Assembly: GCA_003615045.1 (NCBI GenBank)
Contig: ML014116.1
Span: 124,001-188,000, forward strand
DNA from: Caulochytrium protostelioides
Taxonomy: Eukaryota > Chytridiomycota > Caulochytriomycetes > Caulochytriales > Caulochytriaceae
Direction: 5' to 3'
DNA length: 64,000 nucleotides
The position numbers and the translations under genes are program-made. Below the pieces are notes generated by a model, which saw nothing but the letters and a program-made list of their open reading frames with translations, was not told the origin of the DNA and searched no databases. Of this stretch, positions 20,690 through 29,930 are shown in pieces (within the stretch, counting starts at the first letter, position 1; the number at the start of each line of letters is the position of its first letter).

Positions 20690-21925
20690 GAACCCTGCGC
20701 GCATTTCATGCCATCACCCAGCAGGCCGTCTACCGGGGTTGCGCCAATACGCCGTAGAGCAGCGGGCGGCCCCCCTTGGCGTTCTGCCAGCCAGAAGGCT
20801 AAGGCCAAGAGTTCACTCACACCGTGGACAGCGGCGGCATCAGCGTATGCGCGCCCTTCGAGCGCAAGATGGCCGACGACGTGCCTACCCCAAAGGCCGT
20901 CCCCAAAACAGAGTGCCCTTGGCAGAGAGCTTGAATAAATACTGCATCTTCGGGAGCGCCGGCAGAACCAGCATCTTCTCTCTATGGCCATGGTGGGGTC
21001 CGACGCCCAGATCGACAACTGGAAATTGACCCGAAAACTAGACGATGTGGAAGCCGGCTTCAAAGCAGCCCAAAAGGAGACAGAGACATGGTAGCGCGAT
21101 CTCAAGGAGCCGCTGCAGAGGCCGCCGGTGGCCAATTTCAAGGGCATGGTCTTGGCACACCATGCCTTCCCAGAGGTGCTGGCTGAAGATGTACGAGCCG
21201 CGGTGGGCCGAGTACCTAAAGCAGCGCTAAGCTGGTGCCGGCGGCTCTACGGATGCAAGCAGCGCATATTGGTCAAATTCCTGAACCGCGTCACCGACGG
21301 GGCGGAGGGCAGACGCGTGGTGATCGCCTATGGGGCCTCCAAGTTTGCCCCCGGCGGCAAGGGCGAGATCTCAGTTCCAACCGCTCGCGCGTACCAGACG
21401 TGTGCCCAGGGGTTCCGCACGGTCATGGTCGACGAATTCCAAACGACCCAGCTGCGTGCCGAGACGAACGAGATCATGACGAAGGTGAAGGCCCCGGACC
21501 CAACGAAGGTGTCGCTCGCACGTCCCGGTTAAGCGTTCCCCAAACCGCGTCTGCGGCCAACCCGGCCGGCAATACCCGGACTGGCGCTCGCTCGACGGCG
21601 CCGATACAGGTCAAACTACCCCGCAGTGCTCGCGCGGGTGCTTCCGCGGCCGCGCGCACGCCGGCCACCTCGGTCGGCAAGATCCGGGTGGACGCCCAGA
21701 CGAGTACGGTCCTGAAACCCGGTCAACACCGGCGCCAGGGGACCACGGTTCGTGGCTTGCTGTGGTATGAAGCTACCCACGGCAATGAAGCCACCCACAG
21801 CAAGTTGGTGAACCGGCAAATGTCGCGTTGAACATCCGACGCTGCCTGGCCTTACCGGACAGGCCAATAGGGCTGTGCCGCATCCCCGGGCAAACCAGAT
21901 GGCAGTCCAAGGTCAGCAAAGCGAA
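20690..21925 (+). pseudogene. Fanzor-like nuclease relic, copy B
   Basis: The plus-strand relic is split by frameshifts and stops. A TVDSGGISVCAPFERK segment matches the TDGVSVS-type segment of Fanzor. The RuvC-I stretch reads YCIFGSAGRTSIF, with the GNDPG aspartate lost by a codon-scale deletion. A frameshift and an in-frame TAG follow. The longest intact piece, 21128-21532, encodes KQRILVKFLNRV, RRVVIAYGASKFAPGGKGE and FRTVMVDEFQTTQ before a premature stop. The C-terminal VALNIRRC segment survives only after a one-base shift at the RuvC-III site. The expected CxxC zinc-ribbon cysteines after VDEFxT are absent. It is about 96 percent identical to copy C over 155 bp at the VDEF block, by eye. 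Confidence 0.75.
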
Positions 21926-22187
21926 TGCGCGTCAGCCGCGGGGGGGAGGGGGAGTAGGGGTTCACCACTGAGGGCATGGTGTACGCCGAGCGCCGAATAT
22001 ATTCCTTTATAAAAAAACGCATCTCAAATTCAGAAATCAGCGCACGAGCACCTGAGAAGCGTGCTGCGCATGCGAGGATTCACCGAGAGCGGATCTCGCC
22101 CGAGTCAGAACAAGCGGCAAAATGAGCTCGCTTGCATGCGCGACGCCTTGGGGCTCCACAGAATCGTCTTGCAGCATGTATCAACCC

Positions 22188-24173
22188 TTATGAAAGTTTG
22201 AGCTTGAAGCCAGAACGTCTTCCGTAAGAAAACCAGCCTTTGAAAGAATCAACACTTTCAAAGGGGTTTAGCTCTCCCATCGATCCGCTCTCCTGCGAAC
22301 TGTGGGACGGTTTGGGCTTGTTTTTCCACGATTTTGATTTTGATTTTGCGTCAGGCTTTGGTTTTGGTTTTGGATCTTCGAGCTCGGATCGTGAACCGGG
22401 GCTGCTTCGGCTCCTGTTTCGGCGTCTCTCGGGGCGTCGGTGCTGCTCCTTTAGTGGGGGGCTCGGCGATGATGTTGGCGTGCCGGGCCTGGGAGGCGGG
22501 AGCGACGGGGCTTGAACGGCCAGCGGCCGATAGACGTACCCAGGCGGCGTGGGGATCAGTCGTTGGGCCGCCATCATTGCGTGACCCAGCGCGTGGCGAT
22601 AGGGGTTCGTCCCAACCCATTCGTGCAGAAGATTGTGGAAGCGATGGTGGACAAGTGCGTCTTCACTATTTGAGTTGATCAACGTGTCAGCCAAAGCTTT
22701 CAAGTCAGATGGCTTCAATGGATTATTGTCACTGAGGTGTTTCAGCAGCAACACGCGATTGTTGATTCTGCTCATCAGTGTGGTCCAAAGACCCGGTGCC
22801 ACAACCATGTGCTCGGTCGACGACTCGGTGAACTGGCGGAGCACATTTTTCTCCTCTTCAGGGAGCTCGAGTTTTAGCATGGCTTGAGCACAGTGATGCA
22901 CCGAATGTGTTAGAAAATTGTACGCCAAGCCTTCGTGACTCCAATCGTATTGTTCCACGTTGAGGATGTGATTTAGGATGGTCAGCGAATCGCGCTCATT
23001 CATTCTGTGATCGGCGAGGATGTCACCAATCAGCCGGACTTCCTGTGTGAACGCTTTTTGTTTCGCTTTTTGTTTTGGGGAGTTTTGCCCCGAGTTGGCT
23101 TTGGCCGTTTCTCGGCCAATCATTCTGGACAATGTGCTGTGCTGTTCGATCCATGACTTGTAAAATGTCGCCTGCACGGACAGCACGGCGGGAAAGGTGG
23201 CCTGGAGAAATTTGCAGAAAAGGTCGAAGGCATCCGCACGTCTCCGAACCTCAGCAGTCAACGCGTCGCGTTTCCTCGCCATTCGTAGTCTCAGCTCCGA
23301 GTACCGTGCCAGCCGGAAACGGCCTACCTCGATCGGATCGAAGCCGATGGCCACTTGCCGGTCATAGATGTATGTCAGGCCATCTTGGAATTGGTCGAAG
23401 GAATCCTTCGTATCCCTCATCTGAAAGCACCAGGCATTCAGCTCCAGTTCCTGGTGATCTTCATCAGTCGGGCGCCCAAGAAGCAGCTGCTTGAGCGCCT
23501 GGAGCAGGATGATCGGGTCGCTATTGAACGGGTCCGACGGGCTCTTATCCTTGGACTCGCGGTACTCGGGGAGATCCTTGATGTTCGTCTCTGTTTCGGT
23601 GAGGAAAGCAAAAAGACCGCTATCGGCACAAAGATCCTCGAACTTCTGGGTAGCCTCGGGAAACATGCGGCGGCCCAACGCGTGTGGAGAGAGCGCTTCT
23701 GCAAGCTTCACAGGAGGTTCTGCATCATGCATACCCAAGATATGGTAGTCAACCAGCAAGAAGTCTTTGGGAATCTGACCGAGTTGGCTGAACCATTCTC
23801 GGGGCTTTGACCTATATTCTTTCTGCACGTACGGCAGGGGTGGGGGCGGTGTTTGACCAATAAATCTCACCCGGGGCTCGTGCTGGGCCGGCTCAGGCTC
23901 AGAGTCGGAGGGGACAGGATACCAATCGTCACGATGGCGATGGCGATGACGACGCTCGAGGCCATCGTCACCACGATGCCCGCGGTCACGCCCAGGATCA
24001 GGCTCATAATCATCACGACCACGATCACGACCACGATCACGACCACGATTGTGACCTCGCGATTTTTTTTGTTCGCGCTCTCGTGGGTTGAGCACGCCGC
24101 GGACGGCATCGGTGGCGAGGAGCACCAGCAGCAGCAGGAGCGGGCCGCTCATACGGTTGAATGGCCACACCAT
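22188..24173 (-). CDS. Secreted helical protein, leader-cassette family member 2
   Basis: The 661-residue frame is read from the ATG at 24173. It has the same signal peptide as the gene at 17980-19776 (MVWPFNRMSGPLLLLLVLL), with cleavage near AVRG|VL. The mature protein starts with a charged RGRDRGRDRGRD block and HRHRHR. A region of about 400 residues then looks well folded and mainly helical (for example EWFSQLGQIPKDFLL, DPIILLQALKQLLLG, RFRLARYSELRLRMARKRDA), and the C-terminus is a Pro/Ser tail with KPKPKPDAKSKSKSWKNKPK. I do not recognise the fold. Base composition is less GC-rich than in the flanking conserved genes, as in its sister. An extracellular or host/prey-facing role is possible but only inferred from secretion and rapid divergence. 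Confidence 0.75.
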   Translation of the reverse strand: MVWPFNRMSGPLLLLLVLLATDAVRGVLNPREREQKKSRGHNRGRDRGRDRGRDDYEPDPGRDRGHRGDDGLERRHRHRHRDDWYPVPSDSEPEPAQHEPRVRFIGQTPPPPLPYVQKEYRSKPREWFSQLGQIPKDFLLVDYHILGMHDAEPPVKLAEALSPHALGRRMFPEATQKFEDLCADSGLFAFLTETETNIKDLPEYRESKDKSPSDPFNSDPIILLQALKQLLLGRPTDEDHQELELNAWCFQMRDTKDSFDQFQDGLTYIYDRQVAIGFDPIEVGRFRLARYSELRLRMARKRDALTAEVRRRADAFDLFCKFLQATFPAVLSVQATFYKSWIEQHSTLSRMIGRETAKANSGQNSPKQKAKQKAFTQEVRLIGDILADHRMNERDSLTILNHILNVEQYDWSHEGLAYNFLTHSVHHCAQAMLKLELPEEEKNVLRQFTESSTEHMVVAPGLWTTLMSRINNRVLLLKHLSDNNPLKPSDLKALADTLINSNSEDALVHHRFHNLLHEWVGTNPYRHALGHAMMAAQRLIPTPPGYVYRPLAVQAPSLPPPRPGTPTSSPSPPLKEQHRRPERRRNRSRSSPGSRSELEDPKPKPKPDAKSKSKSWKNKPKPSHSSQESGSMGELNPFESVDSFKGWFSYGRRSGFKLKLS

Positions 24174-24750
24174 GGTGCGCAGTTAGACGAGGTGTGATGG
24201 GCAAGACGACGCACGTGCGGTGCTGAAGCGCTATTCAGCAGGTACGGAACAAGGCAGGAAGCAACAACAACAACAACAGCAACAACAACAAGCACGCACC
24301 ACGTGCAGGAACGAGCAGCAGAGGAAAAAAAGGAGAGAACGAGTCCTCAGCCGTACAAGCGATGCCGCATGTGGCGCGGCAGTAGTGCTGCTACGTTGCT
24401 ACCTGGCGCGCCCACGGCATCGACGGATCCGAGACGCATCCATCAGGAAAGGGTCTTCTGTAGACTACCTGACAGCGGTGAAGCAGCGCGGCAAACTCCG
24501 CCGTCAGCGGACGACCTGCCCATCGACTAACCTGCCACCAAGTGGCAGGATCATAAGGTTCCTCTCGGCCTTCCGTGCTACGACGTGCGGCGCGGTCGCC
24601 GCCGACGGTGCGTGCTCCCCGACCGCCCATGAACATTGCTGTAGCGCCGCACCGCGCCTGCCGGGCTGCGATTCGGCGATACGGCGATGCTAAGATGCTG
24701 CGATGCTCCGATGGTTGGGCATGCTCCGCCGCCTTTTTGCTTTCCGCAAC
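24097..24750 (-). repeat. Leader/promoter cassette, copy 2
   Basis: Homologous to 19700-20435. The two ATGs are exactly 4397 bp apart, and identity is near-perfect from codon 26 back through the start and about 90 bp upstream, then weaker. A CAA/CAG microsatellite (about 24263-24292) is expanded in this copy. Confidence 0.8.
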
Positions 24751-25989
24751 GAGGTCCGACGTCTGCCTCGGGCGGATATTCTCGAGAATAGATGACGGTG
24801 GTTGCTCGTTGGGCCCAATTGACACATGATGGGCCCACATTTCTCTTATCCACGACTCCCTTGCCTACCGCGCTTCCGGCCCGCGGCCCGTGCCGTCAAG
24901 CCGCCCGCTATGCTCGGGCCTCATCGCGACGAGGCACTCTGCCGCGCTGCAGCCTTTGTTGCAGCCTTCGAGCGGAGTGGGTCTTGAAATGAACTCCACG
25001 CAGCCTATGCGGCACTCCGACGGTGCCGCACCCGTTACTTGCGTGGCGTGATTCGCGATGGAACGGAACGGACAGAATTCCTTTCCCTGCGCGTCGTCAC
25101 GTTGCTTCAATTGAGTTTTGGCAGCGGCAACGCCGAGGCGCTTATGCTGGACTTCAAGCTTGCATGCGGCTCTAAGCCGGGCGGGTCATGGAGGCAAGAA
25201 ATAGGAAGGAGAGAAGTCGGAGCAACGCGGCCTTCGTGCATTTTTTTTTTTTCAGGGATGGTGGATGGACGTCGGGCGGACGGCTTCCCGCTGCGGTGGG
25301 GTCGCCACTGGTCGACCGCCCCCAGTGGCGGGCACCGCGTCCACGGATGAGCAGGACACAACGACCTCGCAGGCGGGACACCGTCGAGCCAGGGCCACTT
25401 TGTCGCGGCTGGGGTCCCGAAACAGTGAGCCAGCGCGAGACGGGAAACCCTCAGTCGGTCGCCCGTGTTAAATCGCGGTGTCGGTCGCCGCCGGTTTGCC
25501 GCGGCGTGCCTTCGGCAGGGGTCATGACGTCGAAGGGAGGGTCGCGAGCGGTTCTGGGGTGAGGCATTTACAGGGAGCGGAGAGCGGTCAGAGGACGACT
25601 CTGTCACGTCCCACTACTGGATGAACGCGGAATCCGTTCAGCCGGATGATTGGAGCGGTTCGAGATCGATCCAGTGTGTTATTGTTGGTTATTGAGACCG
25701 AGATCAAGCCATACCTGCGCGTCTTCCCGGCAGTTAACGGCCTGACGGACCCGCAGTTTATCCCGATGTAATATGCGATATGCGGCTGGAAGCCGCGTCG
25801 GGACTCGCCCGCTGTGACGCGATCGCCCCTCATGGAGCAGACGGTGGCTGCGCACTGCCACGTGCTGGGCATCGCGGTGGACAAAAAAGCGTCGACTGGC
25901 TGAAGAAGGACACCCTGCCCCGACCTCGTGCGCCACGCCTTTCTCGGCCGGTGATACCAAGAGGCCGCTGAGCAGCCTCCAACGGCCGT
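24751..25989. other. Gene-free stretch between cassette 2 and Fanzor relic C
   Basis: No protein-coding feature could be supported. It has a poly-T run near 25241. The part after about 25690 (plus-strand reading with EIKPYLRVFPAVNGLTDPQF before a stop) could be decayed N-terminal Fanzor sequence, but I cannot show it. Confidence 0.4.
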
Positions 25990-27205
25990 CAACGTCGCGC
26001 CGGTGTGGCCCAGAGAGGCGTCCAATTCGTCACGATCGACACCTACGTGCTCCATGGCTTGCTGACGGAACTCAAGCGGGTGACCTGCAACGAGAAGATC
26101 CTCCAGGTCATGACCCCGCCAGAGCGGTGGGCGGCCACTATGGCGTTCCGCAAGCTGAAAGGCACGAACCACACGTTCACCGGCACCATCGGCAGCGACG
26201 GGACTAGCGTGAGCGTCCACTTCGAGCGAAAGAAGGTGGCCGACGCCGTGCCGATTGTCACGGCGTTCTTTGGACCCCCCGGGGCCAAGGACTCCTTGGT
26301 AGGCAGCCCCGATCAGACCGAGCACCCCTTGGCAGCGAGGATCAGACCCAGAAACCCCTGGCAAAGAGCCTGGATGACTACTGCATCATCGGAAACGACC
26401 CGGGCCGCACCAACATCTTCTATATGGCCATGGTGGGGCCCAAAGGCCAGGTCGTCAGCTGGAAGTTGAGTCGAAGGCAATACTATGTGGAAGCCGACAA
26501 AAAAGCCGCCCAAACACTGTCAGAGAAGTGGCAGCGCCATCTGAAAGAGCCGCTGCTGCGGCTGTCAGAGGTGGGCTCTTAAGGTACAGCGCTTGCCGCG
26601 CATCACCAATTAATCCATCAGTTGAATGGTCGCTGGCGGTGATTTGCCTATGGGGCCTCCCACTTTGCCCCCGGCGGCAAGGGCGAGATCTCAGTTCCAA
26701 CCGCTCGCGCGTACCAGGCGTGTGCCCAGGGGTTCCGCACGGTCATGGTCGACGAGTTCCAAACGACCCAGCTGCGTGCCGAGACGAACGAGATCCTGAC
26801 CAAGGTGAAAGTTCGGGAGCCAACGCAGGTGCCGATCGCTCCCGCGTCCCGGACGGGCGTGGCCCAAACCACGCCTGCGACCGTCAACCCGGTCCGCAGG
26901 ACTCGGGCGGGCCCTCTCCCGACGGAGCCGACGCCGGCCACCCCAGTCGGCCAGACCGAGGTGTACGCCCACACGAATGTGGTTCTAAAACGCGGTCAAC
27001 GCCGGCGCTAGGGGACCGTGGTCAAAGGTTTGCTAGGGTATAAAACTACTATCGACAATGAAGCCACTCACAGCAAGTTTGGGAACCGGCAAATGCCGCG
27101 TTGAACATCCGACGCTGTCTGGCCTAACCCGATAGACGGGAGGCGTTGTGCCGCAACCTGGAGCAAACCAGATTGCAGCCCACGATCGGCGAGCTCATCC
27201 GCCGT
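25990..27205 (+). pseudogene. Fanzor-like nuclease relic, copy C (best-preserved 5' half)
   Basis: The plus-strand relic has three separable reading segments. First, 26005-26270: QFVTIDTYVLHGLL then TIGSDGTSVSVHFERKK, typical of Fanzor N-terminal regions. Second, about 26371-26580: YCIIGNDPGRTNIFYMAMVG with the RuvC-I aspartate intact, then LSRRQYYVEADKKAAQTL, ending at TAA. A deletion removes the next roughly 180 bp present in copy B. Third, about 26643-27011: AYGASHFAPGGKGEISVP and TVMVDEFQTTQLRAETNE, then stops. The RuvC-III piece NAALNIRRC at 27090-27125 is out of frame by one base, the same lesion as in copy B. Fanzors are RNA-guided DNA nucleases carried by eukaryotic transposons. This copy is dead. 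I saw no terminal inverted repeats. Confidence 0.75.
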
Positions 27206-27328
27206 TGATCCAATGGCGCTACTGCCTCGATGGGGAACTTCTAGGGGGTACCACGCAGAGGATGGCGTGCGCGTTCGGTGCCAGGAACGGCCTATATACG
27301 ACCGCGTTAAACAAATATATATTGAGAC

Positions 27329-28856
27329 CTAGAAGAACCGCCAGATGGAGTCGAGGGGCTGCCGCTGTTTGAAAGTGCCATACGCGGCACATGCATAGTA
27401 GAGAAGGATCAAGCCGAACAGCCATGTCAGCCAGAACAGGGGGTCGGGTAGCCCTGCGCCGGGCTGCGGGAGAAATCCGGACGGCATGGGCCACGGGCCG
27501 ACGGCGACCCAGAACGCCTGGAGCAGCCCGTACAGGTAGAAGTGAAGGATGTAAAAGAAGAAGGCGCTAGTGCCGAACACGCGCAGTGGGCTATGCGCAC
27601 TCGTGGCAAGCCAGCCCGACGGGTCGAGGGCGGTGCTGAGTGCGCCCAGCAAGGCATGGTTGCCTGCGAGCATGGCCGCCGTGAACGTGAGCGACGGCGG
27701 GTACTTCTGCAGGTTCAGCAGACGGATCAACCACGGGCCGTCGCTTTCCACCAGCTCGGGGTTACCATTGCCGAACCGCGGGGCCCACAGCCAGCCCGAG
27801 CTTGCTCGGCTGTACGGATCGGTGTCCACGTCGTGGCCGTGGCCGAAGCCCACCGCCGACCCGACTGCCGGATCGAGCGGCCGTTGGGGATGGACAGCCA
27901 TCATGGGAAGACGGAGCGCCAAGAACAGAAGCAGCCACGCGCCCGCCAGCTGCCAGCACACGCGGCCCATGCGCCGGCGGTCCCACTGCTGCCCCACCAT
28001 CCAGCGTCCGATCCCGAGACCATAGAAGACGTAGCCTGCCCAGGCCATGTTCGGATAAATACTGAACAGACGGCCTTGATCGGTATGCGGCAGGAAGAAA
28101 ACACGCCATGCGATGCTGAAGGGGGCGTGCGCCTCCGATGCCAACGGCGTGTAGAAGCTCGGCGCCGCGAGCCCGACGGCCGCGCCAACTGTGTAAAAGA
28201 CGAGCGTCGTGACGCGCGCACAGCGGGGCCCACCCCAGGATTGCTGCGCCACCCAGCTGGAGAGCCGCATTTCGGCCAGCAGCACGAGCGCGCCCAGCAC
28301 CAAGTTGAGGCCCAGCGCCGAGAGGACGGTGAGCATGATCATGGGCCAGTAAGCGCCGGTCTGGACAAAGTTGGCCGCCACCAGCACGGCACCGCGGATG
28401 GCAAAGTGGCGGAGAATGCGGCGGTCGCCCCAGCCCAGCGCCTGGCGCCGGCGCGAGACAAACAGGACCTGCGCCCATGCCATCAGCAGCAGGAAGCCGG
28501 GCGCGCACAGCGCCGTCGGTAGGCGCATGAGGAACGGCGTCCACGCGCCGTGGTACTTCGGCATGCGGAACCACTCCTCGTGCTGAATATCCACGCGGCT
28601 CAGAAAACCGCGCGCATGGTCGATGCTCTCGAAGACCATGAGCAAGCCCCGCAGCAGATCCATGGCCGCAAGACGCGGGGCGCGGGCGGTCCCCGCGTGC
28701 GGTAGCGCTGCCTGCCGAACGGCGGGCTCAAGGCCGGCGTCATCGTCACGGCGGCGGCCGACCGCGGGAGCTGGTAGATGGCCCAGTAGCGGTGACGTTT
28801 CACTGGGGGTCGCCGCGTCGGCACGCTCGACGCGGTTGCTGTCGTTGCCGCTGCCT

Positions 28857-28916
<60 letters not shown>

Positions 28917-29509
28917 GCCCCCCCGTCGGGCTCCCCGTCGCGAGGACTGTCAGTAAGGCGGCTGCGCCGATTCGCGACGCCCACGGCGGTGGGGGTAGAA
29001 GCGACGGGCTGAACCGAGTCGCTGCCCACGGCCTGTGCCACATCACCCATTGGCGAAGGGTCGGCAAGGGCGACAGCGCGAGCGGCGGCGACGTGGGGGG
29101 CCGTGGGTGGGACCAACGACGCGTCCGGCACGCGTTCAGTCGCGGGAGGTTCCGGATCGGCCGCCGATGCTTCCAGCCGCGGCGCGGTGTCTCCGGGAGG
29201 CGGCGCGCGCTGACGCGCAATCCCGCGGCGTTTTGACGACGAGGGCATCGGGCGAGACCGAGCGCCCACCGGCCGACGAGAGGGAAGAGAGCGACGGCGC
29301 CAATGCGCTGTCAATGGCGTCAAGCCTTCGCCCGCGGCCTGAGTTGACCGCCGTCCGACCACCGTCCGATCGCGTCGATCCTCGCGAATCCCCGACGAGT
29401 CGGAGGGGGGAAGAACTGCGGGCGACGTCTGAACCGATGGGGGTATCCGATGGGGGTATGGTTTACAGGAAATATGAACCTCGGCCGATGGAACCAGATG
29501 ACAGCGCAT
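27329..29509 (-). CDS. Heparan-alpha-glucosaminide N-acetyltransferase-like (HGSNAT/DUF1624) membrane protein
   Basis: The frame gives 726 residues from the ATG at 29509; the ATG at 29248 gives 639 residues and avoids a compositionally noncoding-looking stretch, so either may be real. From about residue 280 the sequence matches the HGSNAT catalytic family: LAAMDLLRGLLMVFESIDHARGF, then PTALCAPGFLLLMAW and a NLQKYPPSLTF motif, with roughly eight to ten hydrophobic membrane segments. HGSNAT proteins pass acetyl groups from cytosolic acetyl-CoA across the lysosomal or vacuolar membrane to amino sugars. The N-terminal cytosolic part holds a run of nine or so Asp-His pairs (DHDHDH) and an ETSPLL acidic dileucine signal of the kind that sends proteins to vacuole/lysosome. 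Substrate in a fungus is unknown. Confidence 0.75.
28858..28917. repeat. GTGGTC hexanucleotide repeat within the HGSNAT-like gene
   Basis: About ten tandem hexamers encode the Asp-His run on the minus strand. Pure hexamer repeats of this length are prone to copy-number change in frame. A His/Asp run may bind metal ions; this is inference. Confidence 0.85.
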
Positions 29510-29930
29510 AACCCCTCAACGCGAGTAGGAGAGAGACGCCGGAGACGCCGCTGGGACCCGCAACGCGTGGTATGGCCGGCGGACAGCACGCCGCGGCGCC
29601 AACCGCGTCGGCTTGGGGAGAGCGACGGAAGAAACTGATTCTGGATCAAGAAGCATATGGGCCTGGAGCCCGTCCTCGCGAGCGGCAACGGCGGCGACAG
29701 GATTGCCCGGCGCCCTGGGCCCCATGGCTCGTCCGTGCGGCCGCGACGCGCGTGTGCTGACCAATGCTTTCCCGACCTTCGCCACGCGTGACTGCGCCAC
29801 CCACGCCTGCGCCACCTGTCCGAGCGCCAGTTCGGCGCGAGCGGCCCCCCGCGCACGAACGACGGCAAGCGGCTCCCCGTCGCCGGAGCGCCTAAGCGAC
29901 AGCATCGGCCACGGGGAGTGCAGGAGCAGC
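29510..29930. other. Intergenic region upstream of HGSNAT-like gene
   Basis: 421 bp lie between two co-oriented minus-strand genes. No coding feature or TATA box is recognised. Confidence 0.4.

Noticed and set aside
25640-25690. GGTTCGAGATCGATCC resembling a tRNA T-arm
   Set aside because: The loop length and surrounding sequence do not form a tRNA cloverleaf; no acceptor stem or anticodon arm found.
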